A stretch of 63,836 bases of DNA from assembly GCA_012519565.1 (NCBI GenBank), contig JAAYPX010000056.1, positions 1 to 63,836 of the forward strand. The letters run 5' to 3'. The notes under the pieces were generated by a model, which made no database searches, had not been told where the DNA came from, and worked only from the letters and a program-made list of their open reading frames with translations. This stretch comes from Clostridiales bacterium. GTDB lineage: Bacteria > Bacillota > Clostridia > Lachnospirales > Lachnospiraceae. Both the position numbers and the translations under genes were made by a program. Positions 1-7,997 of this stretch are shown one piece after another (the stretch's first letter is position 1; the number at the start of each line of letters is the position of its first letter).

Positions 1-245
1 AATTTTTCCATCCTCTCATCCATTTCAGATATTATCTATAATATAAGCTCTTAATATCTTAAAATGCTCTATAAAATATTTAAAAAATAATCTATCTTAA
101 ATCTTATCTTCTATATTTGTGTTCTATCTACACATATATATTGGCTTATATGTTTATTCCTAAATCTTCTACTATAATTCTTCACATGTATTCACTGTAT
201 AATACTTATCTATATTCTAAATAAAACTTCTAATATTCCTTATTC
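1..245. other. AT-rich segment with no recognised gene
   Basis: This stretch lies downstream of the last gene of the minus-strand microcompartment operon. It is very AT-rich. I see no coding frame, no clear GC-rich hairpin with a T-run, and no RNA gene. Whether the operon continues beyond the window edge cannot be judged. Confidence 0.5.
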
Positions 246-1577
246 TTATACTGCTTTAATTATTACAAACTTGTCATTAACTTCCAAAACCTGTCCCGAT
301 ATTGATGCATGGATTGGCAGGGATAATTTGCCCTCATCTGCCTGAGCTATTATATCTCCTGGCTTAACCATATCACCCTTTTTAACAATAGGAATGCTTT
401 GGGCTCCTATATGCTGGCTTAATTTTATCTTAACCTCTTTTGTACTTACCAATGTGTCCTGTAAAGGTGCATCCACATTATATGAATTTAATCCTAAACG
501 TTCCACTAGCCTTTCCATTGGAACCATTCTATAATCTCTCATGGGATGAACTTTTCCAGCTTTTATCCCCTTTGGTGCAAGAACACCCTTCTTCCGTAGT
601 CCACTTCTACATTCAGCAACCAGTTTTCTTGGCGTTAATCCCTGGGGACAAGCAAACATTTCACATAATCCACAGGAACTGCAATACATAGTATTAATAT
701 AAGTCTCCACATCGGCAGTAATTCCAAAAGATGCATTCTTCATAAATTTATTTGGAGCAAAGGGATGACCTAACAGACGTCTTGGGCATAGTTCTGTACA
801 GTTTTCACATTGACAGCAAGTTGACATGGCCCTTTTCATTTCTATTGAGGTATTGGATAACTTCTTGCGAACTACTGGATTATCCTTAGGTAATACCAAT
901 AACCCATTGCTTGTTTTATTAACAGGATCATATCCATTTACTATAGTTCCCATCATAGGTCCACCCATAATATAAACTGGATCATCTATAATAGGTCCAC
1001 CAGCTAGCTCCACTACTTCTTCTACTGCCATTCCCACCGGCACTTTAACTGTTATGGGATTTTTAACTTCGCCGGCTATGGTTATATAAGTGGAATACAC
1101 AGGTTCCTGATATTTTAACGCTCTATATATATTTAATACTGTTTCTACATTAAGTACTGCAATACCTGCTTCTATGGGGATGCTTCCCGGCGGTATTACC
1201 GTACCCGTAGTTTCGTATATGAGAACAACCTCATCACCCATAGGGTATACTTCCGGTAGCAATTTAATCTCTATATTGGGGTAGGAAGCTAAATTGGATT
1301 TTACAGCATCTATTGCTTTTGTATATGTGGCTTTAACTGCTATTATTAAATTAGTAGCTCCTAATATTTCACCAATCGTACCCATGGTACTCATAATCTC
1401 ATAGGCATATTTTTGAAGTAATTGTCTATGCAATTTTAGCAAAGGTTCACATTCTGCACAGTTAAGAATAATTGTATTGGCCCTTTTATCCATCTTAACA
1501 TAGGTTGGAAATCCAGCCCCTCCAGCACCAACAATTCCTTTATCTTTTACTATACTTATCAAACTATTTATGTCCAT
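246..1577 (-). CDS. pduS: PduS-like (RnfC-family) microcompartment flavin/Fe-S electron carrier
   Basis: 443 residues. The N-terminal RnfC-like domain has the glycine-rich motif GAGGAGFPT at residues 17-25 and NCAECEP near 39-45, the conserved NADH/FMN-binding landmarks of the RnfC/NuoF-like fold. Two ferredoxin-type clusters follow: CCQCENCTELCP near residues 252-263 (CxxCxxCxxxCP) and CSSCGLCEMFACP near 296-308. The C-terminus resembles a small barrel-sandwich domain. In the Pdu system PduS passes electrons from NADH to cofactors used inside the compartment. Here it is the last gene of the BMC operon, 9 bp after the vertex-protein gene, so co-transcription is very likely. With no B12-dependent diol dehydratase visible, its partner is unknown; redox balancing of the aldehyde and alcohol dehydrogenases is one possibility. 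Family assignment is firm, role inferred. Confidence 0.92.
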   Translation of the reverse strand: MDINSLISIVKDKGIVGAGGAGFPTYVKMDKRANTIILNCAECEPLLKLHRQLLQKYAYEIMSTMGTIGEILGATNLIIAVKATYTKAIDAVKSNLASYPNIEIKLLPEVYPMGDEVVLIYETTGTVIPPGSIPIEAGIAVLNVETVLNIYRALKYQEPVYSTYITIAGEVKNPITVKVPVGMAVEEVVELAGGPIIDDPVYIMGGPMMGTIVNGYDPVNKTSNGLLVLPKDNPVVRKKLSNTSIEMKRAMSTCCQCENCTELCPRRLLGHPFAPNKFMKNASFGITADVETYINTMYCSSCGLCEMFACPQGLTPRKLVAECRSGLRKKGVLAPKGIKAGKVHPMRDYRMVPMERLVERLGLNSYNVDAPLQDTLVSTKEVKIKLSQHIGAQSIPIVKKGDMVKPGDIIAQADEGKLSLPIHASISGQVLEVNDKFVIIKAV

Positions 1578-1586
1578 TACTTAAAT

Positions 1587-1853
1587 CTACTCCAGTCCAT
1601 TTCCATCATCAACAATACCAATTATCGCTGCATCTACAGGGGAAGTCTCCAAATCACATCCAATTCTTGCCGCACTTCCCTGGGCAACTAAAACTACTTC
1701 TCCAATTCCTGCTCCAACATTGTCAATCGCCACTATACGTCCTTTTCCCAAATCCATACTTTTCAGTGGTTCTACTATAAGAAACTTAGAGCCTACTAGC
1801 TTTTCATTTTTCCTTGTTGCAACCACACTACCTACAACTCTACCTACGATCAT
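1587..1853 (-). CDS. BMC vertex (pentameric) shell protein, EutN/CcmL family
   Basis: 88 residues, the usual size for BMC-P proteins. The start MIVGRVVGSVVAT and the later segments GSKFLIVEPL and AQGSAARIG are typical of the EutN/CcmL/PduN beta-barrel that closes the twelve vertices of the compartment. An AGGTGAG ribosome site precedes the ATG. It is the only vertex protein seen in the window. It sits between pduL and pduS in the same operon and the same order as in characterised fucose/rhamnose compartments of clostridia. Confidence 0.93.
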   Translation of the reverse strand: MIVGRVVGSVVATRKNEKLVGSKFLIVEPLKSMDLGKGRIVAIDNVGAGIGEVVLVAQGSAARIGCDLETSPVDAAIIGIVDDGNGLE

Positions 1854-1899
1854 GTTCTCACCTACTTAATATTCCTAAAGAAAGTTATTTTATATAAAT

Positions 1900-2577
1900 C
1901 TATTTAATTATCCTTACCAATTGGCCACATTGTATCTTAGCTGCATTGGCTTCGTCAGTATCAAGATGCATCTCTGTTGTAAAAGTCTCATGTACACGGA
2001 TCTTTACTTCATTAAAGGTTGTGCCTCTTTCATTATCAACTTTTACAGATACGATATCTCCATCTTTAACTCCTGCCTTTTGGGCATCCTCAGGGGACAT
2101 ATGTATATGTCTTTTAGCAATGATACATCCTTCTTTTAAATATAAGACTCCTTTAGGCCCTACAATCGCTATTGGGGCAGATCCTTTTATATCACCAGAA
2201 TCCCTAACAGGTGCCTTAATTCCTAATTTAACTGCATCTGTCATGGAAACCTCTACCTGGGATTCCTTACGGGCAGGCCCAAGGATACGAACATTTTCAA
2301 TGGCACGAAGTTTCAGTCCAACTATTGTAACAGTTTCATTGGCTGCAAATTGACCACCCATCAACTCTTTTTTCTTAGTTAACTGATATCCCTTACCATA
2401 GAGAGTCTCAATATCTTCTTGGGTAAGGTGGATATGTCTAGCCGATACTCCTACTGGCACCATGAAACCTTCATTTGAATTATTAGCACTTAAATTATTA
2501 GAGCTGCTTTTACTTGTATCCCCTGTTCTTAGGGCTTCCATTACTAATTTAGTAACTAACTCTACGGTCTTATCCAT
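1900..2577 (-). CDS. pduL: PduL-type phosphate propanoyltransferase
   Basis: 225 residues. PduL converts acyl-CoA (propionyl-CoA in Pdu-type compartments) and phosphate to acyl-phosphate and CoA, recycling CoA inside the compartment. Two zinc-binding HxH motifs are visible: RHIH at residues 47-50 and RHIH near 155-158, each followed by a short acidic stretch (LTQED, MSPED). The N-terminal helix (about residues 2-17, core VELVTKLVMEAL) followed by a Ser/Asn-rich linker to residue 36 has the form of an encapsulation peptide, as known for PduL. The gene is separated from the upstream shell gene by about 170 bp containing a long inverted repeat, unlike the tight spacing elsewhere in the operon. 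Its expression may therefore be tuned separately. Confidence 0.95.
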   Translation of the reverse strand: MDKTVELVTKLVMEALRTGDTSKSSSNNLSANNSNEGFMVPVGVSARHIHLTQEDIETLYGKGYQLTKKKELMGGQFAANETVTIVGLKLRAIENVRILGPARKESQVEVSMTDAVKLGIKAPVRDSGDIKGSAPIAIVGPKGVLYLKEGCIIAKRHIHMSPEDAQKAGVKDGDIVSVKVDNERGTTFNEVKIRVHETFTTEMHLDTDEANAAKIQCGQLVRIIK

Positions 2578-2608
2578 GATTTCACCTTCTCTAATCCTTT
2601 TATTTGAT

Positions 2609-2737
2609 TACAGCTCCTTGTGTTGCTTGTTAGATTACAGCTTATCCCCTTCAAAATACTAAGGAAATCATGTCAAGACAATTGCCCACTATCTTGAACA
2701 GGGATGTACTGTAGCCTTTTAAGTACAAGGAGCTGTA
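2609..2737. repeat. 129-bp intergenic inverted-repeat element between pduL and a shell gene
   Basis: Perfect 13-bp arms, TACAGCTCCTTGT at 2609-2621 and its reverse complement at 2725-2737, enclose about 103 bp with no coding frame. A transcript of the BMC operon would carry the whole element between the 2751-3029 shell gene and pduL. The architecture resembles the elements at 16433-16550 and 40516-40586, but the sequence differs. Possible roles are an RNA processing or attenuation structure, or a small non-autonomous insertion. Confidence 0.6.
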
Positions 2738-2750
2738 TGAATTTCATGCA

Positions 2751-3029
2751 TTATTTAAGAATTGGAAGTATTTTCTCCACATCATTATGAGGTCTAGGAA
2801 TTACATGGGTAGCCACTAATTCACCTAATCTAGATGCTGCACTCGCTCCTGATTCTACAGCAGCCTTAACTGCACCTACGTCACCTCTAACCATAACACT
2901 TACTAAACCAGAACCAATCTTCTCAGTTCCTACTAATGTAACGTTAGCAGCCTTTAACATGGAATCTGCTGCCTCGATTGCTGCTACTAAACCTCTTGTT
3001 TCTACCATACCTAATGCTTCTTGAGCCAT
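2751..3029 (-). CDS. BMC hexameric shell protein (PduA/PduJ-like)
   Basis: 92 residues, single BMC domain. The start [13 protein letters not shown] was chosen because AGGAGG lies just upstream. The frame stays open for 38 more codons into the preceding gene, but that extension is lysine-rich and unlike a BMC protein. The segments [21 protein letters not shown] and [16 protein letters not shown] are canonical for BMC-H proteins whose pore loop contains the GSG motif. It closely resembles the product of 3475-3750, so the two look like a tandem duplication with a divergent shell gene between them. It forms facets of the compartment with the other three shell proteins. Confidence 0.95.
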   Translation of the reverse strand: MAQEALGMVETRGLVAAIEAADSMLKAANVTLVGTEKIGSGLVSVMVRGDVGAVKAAVESGASAASRLGELVATHVIPRPHNDVEKILPILK

Positions 3030-3108
3030 TCTCTTTTCCTCCTTTTTAATATTAACTGTTTCCTTCTGTTTTGTTTTTGTTACATTTTTATCTGTTACTT
3101 TCTTATCA

Positions 3109-3402
3109 TCAGCCAAGGGCCTCACCGCCAAACTTTTTTGCACTTAAATGTACCATCTTAATTGTCTCTTCATGGGGGTTAGGTATTACTGCATGAACAC
3201 ATGGCTTCATCGCCCTGCTTGCCGCTGCCTCTACAGCTTCGGTTACAGCTGCAACTTCACCTTGTACTATTACAGTAACTAAACGCCCTCCCATTTTTCT
3301 CTCCCAGGTTACAAACTCTACATCTGCTGTCTTACACATAATGTCAATAGCATCAATAGCAGGTATTACACCGGGGATTTCAATAAATCCTAAGGATTTC
3401 AT
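3109..3402 (-). CDS. BMC hexameric shell protein, divergent paralogue
   Basis: 97 residues. One BMC domain ([27 protein letters not shown] at the N-terminus, [10 protein letters not shown] near residue 75), but the usual GSG pore motif is replaced by [15 protein letters not shown]-terminal tail rich in Lys and Gly (core SAKKFGGEA) extends past the domain. The start is preceded by AAGGAG about 12 nt upstream. A 6-bp hairpin (3423-3439) lies in its short leader. The altered pore suggests different permeability from the two flanking near-duplicate shell proteins; this is inference. Confidence 0.9.
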   Translation of the reverse strand: MKSLGFIEIPGVIPAIDAIDIMCKTADVEFVTWERKMGGRLVTVIVQGEVAAVTEAVEAAASRAMKPCVHAVIPNPHEETIKMVHLSAKKFGGEALG

Positions 3403-3474
3403 TCTTCCTACGCTCCTTCTTTCGCTTCGCTTAGAAGCGGGGAATTTAAGCTATAACAAGATGCGTCTTATATA

Positions 3475-3750
3475 CTAGACTCTTGGAAGAATCTTCTCTA
3501 CATCTGTATGAGGTCTAGGAATTACATGTACTGCTACTAATTCACCTAACTTGCTAGCCTGAGCTGCTCCAACTTCTGTAGCAGCCTTAACAGCACCTAC
3601 ATCTCCTCTAACCATAATGCTTACAAGACCAGAACCGATCTTTTCTGTACCTATTAAAGTGACTTCAGCAGCCTTTACCATTGCGTCTGCTGCTTCTATT
3701 GCTGCTGTTAAACCTCTGGTTTCTACCATTCCTAATGCTTCTTGAGCCAT
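3475..3750 (-). CDS. BMC hexameric shell protein (PduA/PduJ-like)
   Basis: 91 residues, one BMC domain with [19 protein letters not shown] and [17 protein letters not shown] strong ribosome site (AGGAGGATAAG) precedes the ATG. By eye about four in five residues match the product of 2751-3029. It is probably a major facet protein. Operon position is third of four shell genes counted from the start of transcription. Confidence 0.95.
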   Translation of the reverse strand: MAQEALGMVETRGLTAAIEAADAMVKAAEVTLIGTEKIGSGLVSIMVRGDVGAVKAATEVGAAQASKLGELVAVHVIPRPHTDVEKILPRV

Positions 3751-3834
3751 AATCTTATCCTCCTATAAAAACCTATTTTATAAGTTATATTTTATATTAA
3801 GTACCTACTACATTCAACTAAAGTTGATTTAAAA

Positions 3835-4149
3835 TTAATTCTTATCCAGCCCGCTTAATCTCAACATCTTCTCAGTATCCTCAGCTGGACTGGCAATTAT
3901 ATGTTTAGTAATAACACCTGTTAGCTTATTTGCTGCTTCCTCTGCCGCCTCTATAGCCATTCTTACATCTTCCACATTTCCACGGAACTTTACCATTACA
4001 ATAAGTGGAACAGGAAGTTTATCTGCATTGGCGGGCTTGTTACGATCAAAGGCTTCAATAGTAACATTAGCAGCCTTGCAACCTGCATCTCCAGCTAAAA
4101 ATGCCGCTGTAAGCCCGTATACTTCAATCATTCCTACTGCTTGTGCCAT
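3835..4149 (-). CDS. BMC hexameric shell protein
   Basis: 104 residues, single BMC domain (AVGMIEVYGLTAAFLAGDAG at the N-terminus, TKHIIASPAEDTEKML near the C-terminus). The pore segment contains an insertion (about residues 37-48, core DRNKPANADKLP) relative to the other shell proteins here. I start at the ATG giving MAQAVGM because GGAGGG lies 5-6 nt upstream; an ATG four codons earlier overlaps that site. It is the first shell gene after the enzymes. The insertion may shape a different pore. Confidence 0.92.
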   Translation of the reverse strand: MAQAVGMIEVYGLTAAFLAGDAGCKAANVTIEAFDRNKPANADKLPVPLIVMVKFRGNVEDVRMAIEAAEEAANKLTGVITKHIIASPAEDTEKMLRLSGLDKN

Positions 4150-4185
4150 ATTTCCCTCCATCTACTGCCATTATCAACTTTATAT

Positions 4186-5391
4186 TTATTCGTTTATAAC
4201 AGCAATCTTTAGACCTTCCATCCTGAGGTTAGTTTGGTAAGCTTCATTTATCTGCTCCAATGGGAACTTGTGGGTAATTAATTTGTGCAGTGGTAATCCA
4301 ATACCTTTAGCTCTCTTAAGGAAATCAAAGGTTGTTGCATAATCCCTTAATGTATATACCCAGGAGCCAACCAAGGTAATTTCCTTAGCACACAGGTCAA
4401 AGTGAGGATTAATTGATGCATTTCCTCCGTTAACAAAGAAACCAAGTTCGCAAAGACCACCACCGTTACGGATGAATTTATAAATATTTGAATGGGCTGC
4501 TGCTGAACCTGTACATTGGAATGCGAAGTCAGCCAAATGACCATCAAATGCATTCTCAACCGCTGCTGTTAGATCCTTGATATCAGTATGTTCCTTAAAG
4601 TTAACAGATCTGTTAGCTCCCATCTCCTTAGCAAATTCTAATCTTTGAGCTACACCATCTACTGCAACAATGTTTTCAATACCCATGGTTCTTAGGACCG
4701 CTATACATAAAAGTCCTATAGGTCCGCATCCTTGAACCAGAACTCTGCTGTTGAATCTAAGAATGCCTGTGCTCTTAGCTCTCTCCACTGCATGGATTAA
4801 AACTGCCGCTGGTTCGATTAAAATTCTAGAATCTAAATCTAAATCACTTACATTAAATACACTAGAACCTTTTCTGATTAATATGTAATCTGCAAACCAA
4901 CCGTTGAAATGAACATCATCATCTGGTAGTAAGCCGTAAACATCAGCACCGCCGACATTTTGCTTATTTAGGTCGAACATAGTAATATCAGGACTATCCT
5001 TGAATATCATAGAGGTTACAACCTTATCTCCAACCTTTAGTGGCTTACCAGCACTATCAATTGTCACATTCTTACCCATCTTAACAATCTCACCGGTACC
5101 TTCATGTCCTAGTACAACAGGTATTAGACCAAATGGATCTCTTTTGTATTCATGGGCATCAGTTCCACATATACCGCAACCTTCTATCTTTACTAAGATA
5201 TCATCGTCGCCAACCTCAGGCATTGGATATTCCTTAAGCTCTATATGCTCAAGCTTTGTTAGCATTGCAACCCTAGCTGTCTTAGGAATACCATTGTTTG
5301 TTGCTTCCTTTTTAGCAGAACCAGGGGTATCCTTCATACCTTGTAGAACCTGCTTAACTATCTCTTCTATATTAATTGAATTAATTTCCAT
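4186..5391 (-). CDS. Zinc-dependent alcohol dehydrogenase of the BMC (medium-chain family)
   Basis: 401 residues. Medium-chain (GroES-like) dehydrogenase: catalytic zinc region CGICGTDAHE near residues 72-81, GHEGTGE near 95, and Rossmann motif GCGPIG near 219. The first about 15 residues (core NIEEIVKQVLQGM), followed by a flexible Lys/Thr/Asn linker, form an amphipathic helix expected to target the enzyme to the compartment. It probably reduces propionaldehyde to 1-propanol, or lactaldehyde to 1,2-propanediol, regenerating NAD+ for the adjacent aldehyde dehydrogenase. Which aldehyde it uses cannot be decided from sequence. The AGGAGG site supports the chosen ATG. Confidence 0.9.
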   Translation of the reverse strand: MEINSINIEEIVKQVLQGMKDTPGSAKKEATNNGIPKTARVAMLTKLEHIELKEYPMPEVGDDDILVKIEGCGICGTDAHEYKRDPFGLIPVVLGHEGTGEIVKMGKNVTIDSAGKPLKVGDKVVTSMIFKDSPDITMFDLNKQNVGGADVYGLLPDDDVHFNGWFADYILIRKGSSVFNVSDLDLDSRILIEPAAVLIHAVERAKSTGILRFNSRVLVQGCGPIGLLCIAVLRTMGIENIVAVDGVAQRLEFAKEMGANRSVNFKEHTDIKDLTAAVENAFDGHLADFAFQCTGSAAAHSNIYKFIRNGGGLCELGFFVNGGNASINPHFDLCAKEITLVGSWVYTLRDYATTFDFLKRAKGIGLPLHKLITHKFPLEQINEAYQTNLRMEGLKIAVINE

Positions 5392-5451
5392 TGCATATCC
5401 TCCTATTTAATCAAATCAATACTCTGCATAACAGGACTGTATCTTAAACTC

Positions 5452-6843
5452 CTATCTTATGCAAAAACTATCCGACATTACGCATCGTCTTTGCTTTGTA
5501 AAGGTACGAGCAGAAGTTAGTCCCTCTCCAGTTCTGCTGGCTATAGTAAATGTACAGAAACCTTCACCACCAAAACCCAGTGCCGCATAGGAAGGTGCAT
5601 TCTTTACAAATATCGCAGTATCGATTGCTTGACCAAATTTAGTTAGATTATCCACATTCTTGGAGTGCATATGGGCAGAGTGACGGTTGCCATGCTCTAA
5701 CCAAACGGCTTTTTCAATCGCATCATCAATATCCTTGGCTCTTACTATTCCTAGAATTGGCATCATAAGTTCTTCTGCAATTAGAGGATTTTCTTTCTCC
5801 CCTTCAAAGATTATACAACGGGTATTAGCAGGGGCATCAATTCCAATCATGGAAAGTAGAGTACGGGCATCTCTTCCCACGCAATTTCTATTTAACTTGC
5901 CATCCTTAAATACAGTAGCAATCAATCTGTTTTGATCTTCCCTTGATATTACAAATCCACCGTTTTCGATGAGATAATATGTAAGCTCATCAACAATCTT
6001 TTCTACTGCAACTATTTCCTTCTCAGCTATACATGGTAGATTATTATCAAATGTACAACCATTGATAATATCCTGAGCCGCTTTCTTGATATCTGCAGTT
6101 TCATCTACTAATACAGGAGGATTACCTGCACCAGCACCGATACCACGTTTTCCAGAAGACAGAACCGTTGTTACAACACCAGGTCCACCGGTAGCTACAA
6201 TAAGAGGAATATCTTTATGCTTAATCATAATATTGCTAGTTTCCATAGTAGGTTTCACTACAGATACTGCTAAATTATTAGGTCCGCCAGCTTCAACAGA
6301 AGCCCTATTTACCAGGTCTACCGCAAAGTTGGAAACCTTAGCTGCTCCTGGATGGGGACTAAACACTACAGAGTTACCTCCTGCAATCATACCTATACTG
6401 TTACATATAACAGTCTCGCTAGGATTGGTAGATGGAGTGATTGCCCCAATCACGCCAAAAGGTCCCATCTCAATTAATGTAAGACCTCTATCTCCTGACC
6501 ATGCTGTGGTTACTATATCTTCTGTGCCTGGAGTCTTTTCTGCCACCAACTTATGTTTTAATATTTTATCGCCTACATTACCCATTTGGGTCTCTTCTAC
6601 ACCCATTCGAGCCATAGTTTCTGCATGTTCAATGGTCTTCTTTCGTATATTGCTAATAATTCTTTCTCTGCTGTCCATTGATAAGGCTCTAATCTCTTTT
6701 TGTGCTTTCTTAGATGCCCTTATAGCATCATTCATATCTTCAAAAACACCCATAAGTGGTTTTCCACTTATCTGTGGTTCAGTTTGAAGTTGTGCCAATA
6801 CTTTTCTAACTATGTCTTGTATTTGTGTGTCATTAACTGCCAC
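5452..6843 (-). CDS. pduP: CoA-acylating aldehyde dehydrogenase (PduP/EutE-like)
   Basis: 463 residues, starting at GTG with AGGAGG seven bases upstream. It oxidises an aldehyde (propionaldehyde in Pdu-type compartments) with NAD+ and CoA to acyl-CoA, which PduL then converts to acyl-phosphate. The probable catalytic cysteine is in DNNLPCIAEKE near residue 267. The segment TGGPGVV is in the cofactor-binding region. The N-terminal helix (core DIVRKVLAQL, residues about 10-19) and Gln/Pro/Ser linker form an encapsulation peptide. It lies between the aldolase and the alcohol dehydrogenase, the usual arrangement for fucose/rhamnose compartments. Confidence 0.94.
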   Translation of the reverse strand: MAVNDTQIQDIVRKVLAQLQTEPQISGKPLMGVFEDMNDAIRASKKAQKEIRALSMDSRERIISNIRKKTIEHAETMARMGVEETQMGNVGDKILKHKLVAEKTPGTEDIVTTAWSGDRGLTLIEMGPFGVIGAITPSTNPSETVICNSIGMIAGGNSVVFSPHPGAAKVSNFAVDLVNRASVEAGGPNNLAVSVVKPTMETSNIMIKHKDIPLIVATGGPGVVTTVLSSGKRGIGAGAGNPPVLVDETADIKKAAQDIINGCTFDNNLPCIAEKEIVAVEKIVDELTYYLIENGGFVISREDQNRLIATVFKDGKLNRNCVGRDARTLLSMIGIDAPANTRCIIFEGEKENPLIAEELMMPILGIVRAKDIDDAIEKAVWLEHGNRHSAHMHSKNVDNLTKFGQAIDTAIFVKNAPSYAALGFGGEGFCTFTIASRTGEGLTSARTFTKQRRCVMSDSFCIR

Positions 6844-6920
6844 TATACAACCTCCTATATCCAGATTTAAAGAGAAACTAAGTTACTCTTTATAGTTGTA
6901 AGGTTCCTTTTATCGACACC

Positions 6921-7727
6921 TTATTTTAATCCTAATTGCTCAATTACCTTCTTTGTAATCTCTGCAATTAAAGCGTTGCTATCAGCTTCACCGCTTTGAG
7001 AACTTTGACAACCGCATGCATGGCAGCTAGATTGACCATCTTTTGCTCTTTGGCAAAGATCTGCAGGATGCTTACCAGTCATACCAAACTGTCTACGGAT
7101 CTCATATAATCTTTGAACTTGGCTATCAGATAATTCCTTAGGTCCACCTAGTTGTTTTGAAAGGAATAATAACTGTGCATAAAACTCAACAGATTCCATC
7201 TTGTGATAAGCAGATAGTAAAGAATCTGAATACGCTAAAGCTCCGTGATTCTCTAATAATACTGCATCATAATGTTGTAGGTACTTGGATACTGCATCAG
7301 GAATCTCCTCTGTGGAAGGTGTACCATATTCAGCGATAGGCACGCAACCTAATGCAATAACAGCCTCTGGCATAATTGGTTGAGTTAAAGGAATACCTGC
7401 AATTGCAAATGCAGTAGCATACATAGGGTGAGCGTGTACTACAGATACTACGTCAGGTCTTTCTTTATAAACACGCATATGCATCTTAATTTCAGAAGAT
7501 GGTCTGAATTTGCCGTTTGCTTGAAGTAGGTTACCATCTCTATCCACCTTACAGATATACTCAGGTGTCATAAATCCTTTACTTACACCAGTAGGTGTAC
7601 ATAAGAACTCATTATCATTAAGTTTAACAGAGATGTTACCGTCATTGGATGCTACCATCCCTCTATTATAGATTCTTTTACCAATCTCACATATCTCTTT
7701 CTTAATTTCGTATTCAGATCTCATCAT
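6921..7727 (-). CDS. Class II fuculose/rhamnulose-phosphate aldolase with C-terminal compartment-targeting peptide
   Basis: 268 residues; first gene of the BMC operon. The class II aldolase/adducin domain (about residues 1-215) has SNDGNISVK near 25, the zinc-binding HAHP near 97 and ENHGA near 159. It should cleave a 6-deoxyketose-1-phosphate to DHAP and L-lactaldehyde. Given rhaA and rhaB in this window, rhamnulose-1-phosphate is the likely substrate, but fuculose-1-phosphate is not excluded. After a Cys-rich linker (SSCHACGCQSS) a terminal helix (core LIAEITKKVIEQLG) resembles the encapsulation peptides of the other enzymes. The start is one of two adjacent ATGs (7727 or 7724) behind AGGAGG; an ATG eight codons earlier overlaps that site and is less likely. 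Confidence 0.9.
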   Translation of the reverse strand: MMRSEYEIKKEICEIGKRIYNRGMVASNDGNISVKLNDNEFLCTPTGVSKGFMTPEYICKVDRDGNLLQANGKFRPSSEIKMHMRVYKERPDVVSVVHAHPMYATAFAIAGIPLTQPIMPEAVIALGCVPIAEYGTPSTEEIPDAVSKYLQHYDAVLLENHGALAYSDSLLSAYHKMESVEFYAQLLFLSKQLGGPKELSDSQVQRLYEIRRQFGMTGKHPADLCQRAKDGQSSCHACGCQSSQSGEADSNALIAEITKKVIEQLGLK

Positions 7728-7758
7728 AGAATTTCCTCCTAAATTCACCATTAAAATA

Positions 7759-7782
7759 TTGTTTTTTGGTTTTTGTTGTTTT
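7759..7782 (-). promoter_or_regulatory. A/C-rich leader segment in the BMC operon 5' UTR
   Basis: Written on the plus strand this is almost only T and G. The transcript of the aldolase operon would carry an unstructured A-rich stretch with ACAA repeats about 35-60 nt before the start codon. Such leaders favour ribosome access. No binding protein can be named from sequence. Confidence 0.35.
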
Positions 7783-7788
7783 ATCTTT

Positions 7789-7811
7789 AATGTTAATTAT
7801 ATTTTAACATT
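7789..7811. promoter_or_regulatory. Palindromic operator at the BMC operon promoter
   Basis: AATGTTAA and TTAACATT form a perfect 8-bp inverted repeat around a 7-bp AT spacer. It covers the -10 box and expected transcription start of the minus-strand promoter, a position where a bound repressor would block RNA polymerase. The binding protein is unknown. Confidence 0.6.
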
Positions 7812-7829
7812 GGCCCCTGTATCTGTCAA
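7801..7829 (-). promoter_or_regulatory. Sigma-A-type promoter of the BMC operon
   Basis: Read on the minus strand: TTGACA (7824-7829), 17-bp spacer, TAAAAT (7801-7806). Transcription would start near 7794, giving a leader of about 65-70 nt before the aldolase gene. Confidence 0.75.
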
Positions 7830-7843
7830 TATAGTTTCCCCTA

Positions 7844-7898
7844 TTTTTTGTTGTTTTTGTTGTTTTTGTTGGTTTTGTTTTTGTTTCTTTTGTTTTTC
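7844..7898 (-). promoter_or_regulatory. A-tract-rich upstream element of the BMC promoter
   Basis: A 55-bp segment with no A on the plus strand, built from repeats of TTGTTTTTG. On the transcribed orientation it is a series of A-tracts ending about 14 bp upstream of the -35 box. It may act as an UP element or curved DNA, or hold repeated activator sites. Confidence 0.45.
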
Positions 7899-7997
7899 AT
7901 TTGTTCTATATGAAAACTGCTAAGAATACAAGTAAGTTTATAATAAAAACAATAAATAGCATTTAATTTGAATATATAGGGACTTATAATATAAATA

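Noticed and set aside
2609-2737. Riboswitch upstream of pduL
   Set aside because: Only the outer arms pair clearly and no known riboswitch core or terminator/antiterminator pair was recognised.
3030-3143. N-terminal extension of 38 codons on the 2751-3029 shell protein
   Set aside because: A strong ribosome site marks the internal ATG, the extension is lysine-rich and unlike BMC proteins, and it overlaps the previous gene.
6086-6787. 233-codon open frame on the plus strand opposite the aldehyde dehydrogenase gene
   Set aside because: It is the mirror of a highly conserved gene, has no ribosome site and its translation looks like no protein family.
7844-7898. T/G-rich repeats as a CRISPR array or microsatellite gene feature
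   Set aside because: The repeat unit is short and irregular, without spacers; its position directly upstream of a promoter explains it better.
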